Of a DNA stretch of 56,742 nt, positions 49,817 to 56,742 are shown piece by piece (position 1 is the stretch's first letter; each line of letters begins with the position of its first letter). The notes beneath the pieces were generated by a model, which worked only from the letters and a program-made list of their open reading frames with translations, made no database searches and was not told where the DNA came from. The stretch covers positions 1 through 56,742 of the forward strand of contig CAYVDN010000018.1 of assembly GCA_964450685.1 (NCBI GenBank), written 5' to 3'. The position numbers were made by a program, and so were the translations under genes. This stretch comes from JBAOHV01 sp964450685. GTDB lineage: Bacteria > Actinomycetota > Acidimicrobiia > Acidimicrobiales > Microtrichaceae.

Positions 49817-49884
49817 CTCCTAAGCGCGGTCGCAACAGCTCAGGAAGAAATCTCGGCGAGGCGCTTCGGGTGCGCGCTTAGGAG
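49817..49884. repeat. 12-bp inverted repeat in the divergent leader
   Basis: CTCCTAAGCGCG (49817-49828) and CGCGCTTAGGAG (49873-49884) are perfect inverses across 44 bp. They lie between the hydrolase gene and the transfer operon, one CGCGCTTAGGAG box facing each. It could be a regulator-binding pair or a stem. TGCGCGCTTAGG also occurs at 21861-21872. Confidence 0.6.
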
Positions 49885-49977
49885 CGTCGAGGCCCTCCGG
49901 TCTCGTCTCCATCCGCCGACCTTCGGGGGCGGGCCGACCCTCCTCCTGCGGTCCGCCCCCGAGGAAAGGACCGACGC

Positions 49978-50271
49978 GTGTTGATCGCGATCCATTCACT
50001 GCTCGGTGACGTGAACGTCACTCCGACCACCAGCGGCATGCCCGGTGCAGAACTGGTGCAGAAGCTGCTCAACTGGCTGACGCAGATCGCGCTGTGGGGG
50101 TCGCTCGCGAGCATCCTGTGCGGCGCTGCGATCTACGGCCTCTCCCAGCAGACGGGCAACTACTCCGGCGGGTACCTCGGCAAGAAGCTCGCGTTGGCCG
50201 GGGCGATCGGGGCGTGCCTTGCAGGTATCGCTCCGACGGCGATCAATCTCCTGTTCAAGGCGGCCAAGTGA
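49978..50271 (+). CDS. VirB2-like small membrane protein
   Basis: The 97-residue protein has two helices (LLNWLTQIALWGSLASILCG and LALAGAIGACLAGIAPTAIN) separated by a glycine-rich turn (GNYSGGYLGK). Layout and position ahead of the secretion genes resemble VirB2/TrbC-type T4SS pilins. The GTG start has AAGGA upstream; a TTG one codon later is possible. The stop overlaps the lipoprotein GTG. Confidence 0.7.
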   Translation: MLIAIHSLLGDVNVTPTTSGMPGAELVQKLLNWLTQIALWGSLASILCGAAIYGLSQQTGNYSGGYLGKKLALAGAIGACLAGIAPTAINLLFKAAK

Positions 50272-50897
50272 CCGCGCGACGGGCCGCGGCGGCCCTGCTC
50301 GTGGCGCTCAGCATCACGCTGTCCGCGTGTGGAGCTCGACAACAAGAACCGAGCACGCCGACGCCGGTCGAGCCGAGCGAGGAGCAACACGACGACGCTG
50401 CCGCCGCCGACACCGACACCGACAGCGCCGTCGTCGCGGCGGTGCGATTCGTGTGTTCGGGCCAGCGACTTCTCGACACGTCGCCGACAGCATTGGGCGA
50501 TGCGGTGCGGTCCATGTGGAGCGCAGAGTCGGCGGACGGCGCGCTCGACGCGACACTTGATCGCCTCTCGGAGCTCCGCGACCGACTCGGCGGTGGCGTC
50601 GGCCCGACCCGGTTCCGCCAGGCCGCGCTCGCGGTCCGGGTCGACTCGGCTTCGGCCGCGCGCGTCGTGGTGTCGGTCTGGTGGGTCGGGGTGCTGTCGC
50701 GCGCCGACGCAGTGACACCGCAGGCGCAGTGGTCGATGTCGACAGTCACGATGGTGTCGGAGTCTGGCGAGTGGAAGGTCGACGCGGAATCGACCGAGAC
50801 AGGCCCGCTGCCCGATCACAGCGTCGACAGCGAGCCGATCACCCACGCCGAGATGGAACGGCGACTGACGGGCTTCGTCGATTGGAGTGGTCGGTGA
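50268..50897 (+). CDS. Lipoprotein of the transfer operon
   Basis: The 209-residue lipoprotein (lipobox LSACG) has an acidic linker and a domain with NTF2/VirB8-like features (AVRFVCSGQRLLD, ARVVVSVWWVGVL, EWKVDAEST). It may be a periplasm-side structural part of the T4SS. GTG overlap with the previous gene, and its stop overlaps the next GTG. Confidence 0.72.
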   Translation: MTARRAAAALLVALSITLSACGARQQEPSTPTPVEPSEEQHDDAAAADTDTDSAVVAAVRFVCSGQRLLDTSPTALGDAVRSMWSAESADGALDATLDRLSELRDRLGGGVGPTRFRQAALAVRVDSASAARVVVSVWWVGVLSRADAVTPQAQWSMSTVTMVSESGEWKVDAESTETGPLPDHSVDSEPITHAEMERRLTGFVDWSGR

Positions 50898-52282
50898 TCC
50901 CCGATCCGTGGTCCGTCATCTCCGGTGGTGCGGGCGCGGTCGCCGGTTGGAGTTGGGATCAGGTCGCTGCCGGCATCGCCCGGTGGGTGCTCGAGGCGTT
51001 GGCCGCGCCGATCGACGGTGTCCTCAACTTCCTGAAGACCTCGGCCCGACCGAACATGACCGCTTCGTGGTTCGCCGGGTCGGATTCCCCGTTCGTCGCG
51101 GTGCGCAACCTGGGCGCAGTTCTCCTCGTCGGGTTCCTTCTTGCGGGAATCATCCAGGGGCTCATCGCGGGCGATGTCGCAGGAATGCTGCGCCGGGTAG
51201 CGCTCGACGCTCCGACTGCAGTGCTCGGCATGATCGGGATCACCGTGGTCGTCGATCTGCTGTTGGATCTGACCGACGCGATGTCGACAGCCGTGCTCGG
51301 CGGTTCCGATGGCGACGCGCTGAAGTTCCTCGGAACGTTCGGCGTGCAGGCGCACGCAGCGACTGGCGGGTTCAACACCGTGGTCATGGGCATCGTCGCG
51401 CTCGTCGCCGCGCTCATGATCTGGATCGAGCTGCTGATCCGGGCGAGCCTCCTCTACCTCCTTGTTGCGATGTCCCCGCTGGTGTTCGCCGCGTCGGTGT
51501 GGCCCGCCGCGAAAGGAGCACTGCGGCGCCTGCTTGAGCTGATGCTCGCGGTCGTCGTGTCGAAGCTCGTCATCTCCATCGCGCTCGCCGTCGGGGTCGC
51601 TGCGCTCGGCGGCGTGGTCGAGGCCGACCAGCAGGGACAGGGCGTCGGTGAGTTCGCGGCGCAAGGTCTCGGCAAGCTGGTGGTCGGCACGGCGATCCTG
51701 TGCATGGCTGCGTTCTCGCCGTTCATCGTACTGCGGCTCATCCCGGTCGCCGAGGCAGCAGTCGTTGCGAACGGGATCTCACGGGCTCCGCTCAACACTG
51801 CGCGCTCGGCCATGAACACTGCGTACTACGGGCGCTCCATCGGACGACTGGGCGGGGGCGATGCGGGCGGCGAGGGCTCAGCACCTCCTGCAGATGCCGA
51901 AGCCCCTCCGTTCGGCCCGTCAGGAAGCCTCGCGACGACCGGCTCGGCTGCGTCGGGAGGCGAGACGGCCGCCGCCAGTGGTTCCACGGCTGGGTCCGCA
52001 GGTGCAGCAGCGAGCGGTGCCGCCGCCGGGCCCGCCGTGGTCGCCACCGCAGCAGTCGCGGCTGCCAAGACGGCGAAGGACACTGCCCACTCGACGGCGC
52101 AGTCGACTGCAGAGCACGCCGGCGAGCAGGGCTCCGACAGCGGTGCCGAGCGAGTGGCGCCGCGATCGGCCGGCGCCCGCGGCCATGACGGCGGCGGAGA
52201 CTCCGACCGCAGCGTCGCCGAGCCACCACAGCGGACCCACGGGACCAGCTCGACGGACCGAGTGTCGGGCAGCGAGCCGTGA
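50894..52282 (+). CDS. VirB6/TrbL-like polytopic membrane protein
   Basis: The 462-residue protein has about six to eight helices (such as NLGAVLLVGFLLAGIIQGLI and LLIRASLLYLLVAMSPLVFA). A long low-complexity Ala/Ser/Gly-rich tail follows from about residue 315. Topology and place match the TrbL/VirB6 channel component of conjugation systems. The tail is likely unstructured. GTG start at 50894 overlaps the lipoprotein stop. Confidence 0.82.
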   Translation: MIPDPWSVISGGAGAVAGWSWDQVAAGIARWVLEALAAPIDGVLNFLKTSARPNMTASWFAGSDSPFVAVRNLGAVLLVGFLLAGIIQGLIAGDVAGMLRRVALDAPTAVLGMIGITVVVDLLLDLTDAMSTAVLGGSDGDALKFLGTFGVQAHAATGGFNTVVMGIVALVAALMIWIELLIRASLLYLLVAMSPLVFAASVWPAAKGALRRLLELMLAVVVSKLVISIALAVGVAALGGVVEADQQGQGVGEFAAQGLGKLVVGTAILCMAAFSPFIVLRLIPVAEAAVVANGISRAPLNTARSAMNTAYYGRSIGRLGGGDAGGEGSAPPADAEAPPFGPSGSLATTGSAASGGETAAASGSTAGSAGAAASGAAAGPAVVATAAVAAAKTAKDTAHSTAQSTAEHAGEQGSDSGAERVAPRSAGARGHDGGGDSDRSVAEPPQRTHGTSSTDRVSGSEP

Positions 52283-53772
52283 GCAGCGCCCCTCGCACCT
52301 ACCGGTTCCCGGCACGAGACCGCACTGGGTGGCTGATCGGGTTGCAGCCGGTCCAGTGCGTACTGCTCGGATTGGGAGTGCTCACGTCGGGAGTCCTGTT
52401 GAACATCGGAGCGCCGGCCCCCATCGTGGTGGGAGCAGCCGCGACGTCGTTCGTCGCCGCCTTCGCTCCATTCGCCGGACGGCCCGCCTACGCGTGGGTT
52501 CCGGTGGTCGCATCCTGGGTGGCGGGCCGCCGGCGCGGTGCGTGGACAGCGACCGTGCCGCGTTTCGCGGCCACCGGACCACGACGGGTTCAGCCCGAGT
52601 GGCCGGCCTTCCTGGATGGCATCGAGCTGCACGAGCACGACGCATGGCGACCGGGCACCACGATGGCGGTCATGACCGACCGGCGGGCGGGCACTGTCAC
52701 GGCGATGCTGCGCGTCGCCGGCCGCGAATTCGCGCTGATCGACCAGTCGGAACAGGAGCGACTCCTCGGCGGGTGGGGTGATGCGCTGGCCGCGTTCTGT
52801 AAGGAACGTTCACCGGTGATCGCTGTCAGGTGGTTCGAGTGGTCGGCCCCCGCCGATCCCGGCGCACATCTGCAGTGGAGCCGGGACCACATCGGCGCGG
52901 ATGCGGCTGAAGAGACGGTGAAGGCCTACCTCGACCTGGCGGGATCGGCGGGAGCGATGTCGACACGCCATGAGACGCTCGTGTCGGTCACCGTCGCCGC
53001 GTCGGGTGGGGCAGGGATGATCCGCCGTGGTGGTCACCGAGCCACTCGGCTGGTCGACACCCTGCGAGACGAGCTGCGACTTCTGGCCAACCGGCTCGAT
53101 GCATCCGGTCTGGCAGTCGATCCACCACTCACCGTTGAGGAGCTGACGGGGGCGCTGCGATCACGACTCGACCCATTCGGGTCGCGGGGCGGTGGAGGAG
53201 GCAGGCGGACGTTGGCCGAGATGGCCGGACTCTCGCGCGCCTCCAATGCGGGCCCGATGGCCACTCGTAGCGAGTGGTCCAGCGTCGTCGTCGACGGATC
53301 GGTACATGCGAGCTTCGCCGTGGTCGAGTGGCCGCGTCTCGATGTTCCGGCGAACTGGATGGAACCGCTGCTGTTGCACGCGGGAGGGGTGCGCACGGTG
53401 GCAGTTCACATGGAACCGGTGCCCCCGTCGTCGAGCCAGCGGCGTGTCGAGAAGGACTCGACCCGGCTGACCGTCGACGCCGAGCAGCGGGCGCGCTCGG
53501 GTTTCCGGATCGGAGCACAGCATCGACGCAATGAGTCCGACGTCGCGGCTCGCGAGGCCGAACTGGTCGCCGGGTACTGCGAGCTCGAGTTCTGTGCACT
53601 CGTGACCGTCAGCGCACCCGACCCCGAGACGCTGGAACGGTCGTGCGCGGAGTGGGAGCAGATCGCTGGTCAGGCAGGTCTCGTGCTGCGCAGGCTGAAC
53701 GGACAGCACGACACCGCATTGGCGTGTTCGCTGCCGGTCGGGATCGGGCCGACACGAAGGAGCTGGGAGTGA
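52279..53772 (+). CDS. SCO6880-family conjugation protein (PrgI-like N-terminus)
   Basis: The 497-residue protein has an N-terminal PrgI-like part with two helices (LQPVQCVLLGLGVLTSGVLL then IVVGAAATSFVAAFAPFA) and a large soluble domain. The domain has the SCO6880 order: GTTMAVMTDRRAGTVTAMLR, then MATRSEWSSVVVDGSVHASF, then FRIGAQHRRNESDVAAREAE. In actinobacterial elements this corresponds to the N-terminal half of VirB4-type proteins, with the ATPase encoded next. GTG start, ATGA/GTGA overlaps. Confidence 0.88.
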   Translation: MSSAPRTYRFPARDRTGWLIGLQPVQCVLLGLGVLTSGVLLNIGAPAPIVVGAAATSFVAAFAPFAGRPAYAWVPVVASWVAGRRRGAWTATVPRFAATGPRRVQPEWPAFLDGIELHEHDAWRPGTTMAVMTDRRAGTVTAMLRVAGREFALIDQSEQERLLGGWGDALAAFCKERSPVIAVRWFEWSAPADPGAHLQWSRDHIGADAAEETVKAYLDLAGSAGAMSTRHETLVSVTVAASGGAGMIRRGGHRATRLVDTLRDELRLLANRLDASGLAVDPPLTVEELTGALRSRLDPFGSRGGGGGRRTLAEMAGLSRASNAGPMATRSEWSSVVVDGSVHASFAVVEWPRLDVPANWMEPLLLHAGGVRTVAVHMEPVPPSSSQRRVEKDSTRLTVDAEQRARSGFRIGAQHRRNESDVAAREAELVAGYCELEFCALVTVSAPDPETLERSCAEWEQIAGQAGLVLRRLNGQHDTALACSLPVGIGPTRRSWE

Positions 53773-55061
53773 AGCTGCTCGGACGCCCGACGCTGCCGCT
53801 CCCCCGGCACCGCGCCACCACCGCACACCTGTGCTCTGCCTACCCGTTCGCAGCGGAGATCGGACTCGGCGGACGCGGCGTGTATCTCGGCTCCAACCTG
53901 TTGACCGGCGGCGGAGGGTTCACCTTCGACCCGTTCGAGGCGTACGCGGACGGGATTGTCACCAACCCGAACATGCTGATCGCCGGCGAACCCGGTGTCG
54001 GGAAGTCGGCGACCGCGAAGACGTTCATCCACCGCTGCGTCGGCGTGTTCGGCCGACGGGCGACGATCGTCGACCCCAAAGGCGAGTATCTGCCGCTCGC
54101 CGAGGCGCTCGGGCTGACCGTCGTGAAGCTGCACCCGGGTGGCTCGACACGTATCAACCCGCTCGACCCCGGCCCGGCGGCTTCCGGAGGCGACGAGGAC
54201 CGAGTCCGGCGCCAGGCCGAGATGCTCGCCACGTTGCTCGGCTCGGTGCTGCGACGCGACCTCAGCCCGGTCGAGGACGCCGTGTTGGGCGGCGTGATGG
54301 CACACCTCGCCAACTCGCGGGTGAGCGAGCCGACACTCGGCGACGTCGCCGCGCTCCTCGTGCGGCCGACAGCGGACATGGTGCCCACCGAGGTGACCGA
54401 CGAGGAGCTGGCGCGTTCGGTCGAAGCCCTTCCCTACGCGCTCGGGAAGTTGTTGGACCGGTCGCTACGGGGCATGTTCGACGGCCCATCCACCGTCTCG
54501 ATCGACTGGCACGGTCCCGGCGTGGTCATCGACCTGTCCGCTGTGCACCACGACGCCGATGCACTGACACTCGTGCTGATCGCCACGACGGCATGGCTCC
54601 AGACGCTGATGGCAACACCTGGTGGGCCCCGGCGGCTCCAAGTGCTCGACGAGGCATGGGCGCTGCTCGGTTCGGAACGCACCTCGAAGTACCTCCAGGC
54701 GTGCTGGAAGCTCTCGCGTGCCTACGGCGTCGCGAACCTGGCGATCGTCCACCGACTGTCCGACCTGAGGTCCCAGACCGACGACGGCACCACCGCGGCG
54801 AAGGTGTCCATGGGCCTGCTCGCGGATACCCAGACCCGAGTCCTGTTCCGACAGTCCACCGACCAGGTCGCAGAGGCCGGTGCGATGCTTGGACTCACAT
54901 CGACCGAATCGCAGCTCCTCCCACGGCTGGTGAAGGGCCGGGCGCTGTGGAAGGTCGCTGGACGCTCCGCAGTCGTCGCTCACAGGATCGGTCCGAACGA
55001 GCGCTGGTTCTGCGACACCGACGCAGCGATGACGGGGGTCGCCGACGAGGTGCGAGCGTGA
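53769..55061 (+). CDS. VirB4-like conjugation ATPase
   Basis: The 430-residue ATPase has Walker A GEPGVGKS (73-80), TIVDPKGEYLPLAEA, Walker B RRLQVLDEAWALL (290-295 around D294/E295) and the sensor/arginine region NLAIVHRLSDLRSQTDDG. It supplies energy for assembly of the T4SS. The GTG start is the natural choice (overlaps the SCO6880 stop). With SCO6880 it forms a split VirB4. Confidence 0.92.
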   Translation: MKLLGRPTLPLPRHRATTAHLCSAYPFAAEIGLGGRGVYLGSNLLTGGGGFTFDPFEAYADGIVTNPNMLIAGEPGVGKSATAKTFIHRCVGVFGRRATIVDPKGEYLPLAEALGLTVVKLHPGGSTRINPLDPGPAASGGDEDRVRRQAEMLATLLGSVLRRDLSPVEDAVLGGVMAHLANSRVSEPTLGDVAALLVRPTADMVPTEVTDEELARSVEALPYALGKLLDRSLRGMFDGPSTVSIDWHGPGVVIDLSAVHHDADALTLVLIATTAWLQTLMATPGGPRRLQVLDEAWALLGSERTSKYLQACWKLSRAYGVANLAIVHRLSDLRSQTDDGTTAAKVSMGLLADTQTRVLFRQSTDQVAEAGAMLGLTSTESQLLPRLVKGRALWKVAGRSAVVAHRIGPNERWFCDTDAAMTGVADEVRA

Positions 55062-56742
55062 GCCCGAGCGGCGTGCGACCGCCTGGGCGCAGCGGTTCCC
55101 CTCAAGCGGTCGACGAGATCGAGGATCTGCTCGCCATCGCGCTGTTTGCGATCGCCGGTATGGTCGCAGCGGTCGGACTCGCCGTCCTGGCCGGAGCCCA
55201 GCTCGCAGCGGTCGTCTTCGGCGGCGGCTCGTTCGATGCCGGCCTCTCCGAAGCGGTCGATGCGACGATCGCACTCCCATCCCACGCCAGCGCCCCGGCG
55301 GACGCATGGCCCGAGTCGGTTCAGATGCTTCTGCCCGGACCGGTCGCCTACTGGGCATGCACCGGTGCGGTGCTCGCTGCAGCTGGGGCGGTTGGCGCGC
55401 TGTGCTTCCGCTGGTGGACCGGACATCGGCACCGAGGTCCGTTCGGCGTCGGAGAAGGTGGATTGGCGAAGGCCGGCGACACCCGCGCATTGGCCGTCAG
55501 GCGGCCAACCGCCGGACGACTCACACTCGGCCTGCACGATCGACGACTGCTCGCTGCCGAGCCCCAGACCAGCCTCGCGGTCGTTGGTCCAACCGGCTGC
55601 GGCAAGACCGTCGGCTTCGCGATCCCGGCGTTGCTCGAGTGGCACGGCCCGATCCTCGCGACCAGCGTCAAAACCGACCTGCTCGACGCGACCCTCACCC
55701 ACCGCCAACGAGTCGGGAAGGTCTGGGTGTACGACCCGACCTCCTGCAGCGGACTCACCGCGGCCAGATGGTCACCGCTGTCGGCGTGCAGCGACTGGAC
55801 CGGCGCCATGCGCGTCGCCACATGGCTCAGCGAAGCCGCGCAACCCAAGGCCGACACAGTGACCGACGGCGACTACTGGTACAGCCAGGCCCGCAAGGGA
55901 CTCGCCCCCTACCTCTACGCCGCCGCCACATCCGGTGCAACGATGGCCGACGTCGTCCGCTGGGTCGACCAGCAGGACGAAACCGAAGTGGCGGCCGCCC
56001 TCATCGACGCCGCCGGCATCGACACCCAGCTCGCCGCACTCGAACGCGAAGGCCGGCCTGACGAACTGCGCGACCAGCATGCCGCTGAAATCCGCAATGA
56101 GATCATCGCCGACGCCCGCGACCGCTATGGCGACCCGACCAACAGCCGCGGCAGCCGCTGGGTCGAACAGGATCCCAAATACTGGCCACCCGAGGTCCAG
56201 GCCCAGGTCGACAGAGAGACCGAACTCGCGCTCGCCCAACGAGTCGATGCCCAGGTGCGCTCCGAAGCCCGTGCCCGGCGACAGGCAGACGGCCCGCCCA
56301 TCCGAGCACTGATCTCCGCCCAAGCCCTGTGGGGCAAGGAGAAGCGCCTCAAGGGGTCCGTCTTCGCCACGATGGAGAACGTGCTCGCCGGCTACGCAGA
56401 CCCCGGCGTTGCAGACGCGGCGTCGACGAACGAGCTCGACATCGCCGACTGGCTCTCCGGTGACAACACGATCTTCGTCGTGGCCACCGCTCACGAGCAG
56501 GCCCGTCTACGCCCCGTGCTCACCGTGCTGATCCAACAGGCGATCCGAGCCGCCTACGACGAGGCCAACCGGCGCGGTGGCACCCTCGAAGCCCCGTGCC
56601 TCGTGCTCCTCGACGAGGCGGGGAACATCGCACCGCTGCGCGACCTACCCGGCTACGCATCCACCGCGCGGAGCCACGGCATCACGTTCGTGTCGATCTG
56701 GCAGGACCTCGCACAGATCAAGTCGATCTACGGCGAACGCGC
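55058..56742 (+). CDS. TraG/VirD4-type coupling protein, cut by window end
   Basis: At least 561 residues are in frame, with no stop before the edge. Two N-terminal membrane helices (LLAIALFAIAGMVAAVGLAV and VAYWACTGAVLAAAGAVGAL), Walker A GPTGCGKTV (177-185) and Walker B LVLLDEAG (from 515) are visible. ASTARSHGITFVSIWQDLAQ matches the coupling-protein motif 3 region. Between them is a helical, charged insert. It recruits relaxase-bound DNA to the T4SS. GTG start overlaps the VirB4 stop. Confidence 0.92.
   Translation, partial: MSPSGVRPPGRSGSPQAVDEIEDLLAIALFAIAGMVAAVGLAVLAGAQLAAVVFGGGSFDAGLSEAVDATIALPSHASAPADAWPESVQMLLPGPVAYWACTGAVLAAAGAVGALCFRWWTGHRHRGPFGVGEGGLAKAGDTRALAVRRPTAGRLTLGLHDRRLLAAEPQTSLAVVGPTGCGKTVGFAIPALLEWHGPILATSVKTDLLDATLTHRQRVGKVWVYDPTSCSGLTAARWSPLSACSDWTGAMRVATWLSEAAQPKADTVTDGDYWYSQARKGLAPYLYAAATSGATMADVVRWVDQQDETEVAAALIDAAGIDTQLAALEREGRPDELRDQHAAEIRNEIIADARDRYGDPTNSRGSRWVEQDPKYWPPEVQAQVDRETELALAQRVDAQVRSEARARRQADGPPIRALISAQALWGKEKRLKGSVFATMENVLAGYADPGVADAASTNELDIADWLSGDNTIFVVATAHEQARLRPVLTVLIQQAIRAAYDEANRRGGTLEAPCLVLLDEAGNIAPLRDLPGYASTARSHGITFVSIWQDLAQIKSIYGER

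Larger units (their letters stand above)
38733..56742 (+). mobile_element. Tad-pilus plus T4SS conjugation module
   Basis: Apart from one divergent cell-wall hydrolase, this block is on the plus strand and tightly packed. It has a SAF protein, TadZ, TadA, TadB, TadC, pilins and a LysM protein, then a VirB2-like protein, VirB6/TrbL-like, SCO6880, VirB4-like and TraG/VirD4-like genes. Relaxase and replication genes are not in view and may lie beyond the right edge. The combination suits a conjugative element, but transfer is inferred. Confidence 0.6.

Noticed and set aside
1..56742. CRISPR array, rRNA gene or replication origin
   Set aside because: No regularly spaced repeats, rRNA segments or DnaA-box clusters were seen.

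Overview
The window is very GC-rich, actinobacterial-type DNA. The signs are an F420-dependent LLM-type oxidoreductase, MmpL and DHA2 transporters, several promoters that look leaderless, long chains of genes joined by ATGA/GTGA overlaps, and an SCO6880-type conjugation protein. It most resembles a member of Actinomycetota, possibly Acidimicrobiia; this is inference from gene content only. A run of exactly 100 N (47980-48079) shows it is a scaffolded draft assembly, and the window starts exactly at an insertion-sequence end. Nearly everything here is accessory DNA: an IS, integrase-linked islands, metal resistance, efflux and xenobiotic chemistry, a toxin-antitoxin pair, and a Tad-pilus plus type IV secretion module.

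Layout. (1) 1-3.1 kb: an ISL3-family IS with 25-bp imperfect terminal repeats, then a DUF3800-like gene and a tyrosine integrase, both on the minus strand. (2) 3.16-22.3 kb: a metal-resistance island bounded by two colinear 202-bp direct repeats. Each repeat holds the 3' part of a tRNA-Leu(UAA) and ends in the same 35-bp block, so they look like attachment sites. Inside are two MerR regulators with three MerR-type promoters, a broken EamA exporter, an ECF sigma/anti-sigma pair, a CmtR-like ArsR with a zinc/cadmium-type CDF operon, a seven-gene extracytoplasmic copper/cytochrome operon (DUF3105, DUF305, cytochrome c, CopC-CopD, FixH/YtkA-like, a membrane protein, a thioredoxin-like lipoprotein), and a CadC-like ArsR with a methyltransferase and a second CDF protein.

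(3) 22.4-35.2 kb: efflux and oxidation genes. TetR-UspA-DHA2 exporter are on the minus strand. TetR-LLM oxidoreductase are on the plus strand. A tightly coupled operon follows: MmpL transporter, PaaI-type thioesterase, two alpha/beta hydrolases, a predicted diiron protein, and a cytochrome P450. It runs into a truncated, frameshifted ATP-binding-protein gene. Two palindromes of the form TTRGAC-N5-GTCYAA, one upstream of the first TetR gene and one overlapping the MmpL start region, suggest one regulator for both.

(4) 35.2-38.7 kb: an unrecognised 397-residue protein divergent from an Xre/MbcA-type antitoxin and RES toxin pair, a sigma-like protein and an HxlR regulator. (5) 38.7 kb to the end: a long, mostly plus-strand locus. 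It contains SAF/CpaB, TadZ, TadA, TadB, TadC, a Flp-like pilin, three TadE/G-like pseudopilins and a LysM protein broken by the gap. It continues with a divergent transglycosylase/M23 hydrolase, a VirB2-like small membrane protein, a lipoprotein, a VirB6/TrbL-like protein, SCO6880, a VirB4-like ATPase and a VirD4/TraG-type coupling protein that runs off the window. Together these look like a conjugation apparatus built with a Tad-type pilus. The integrase, att-like repeats and transfer module suggest that tandem integrative elements make up the window.
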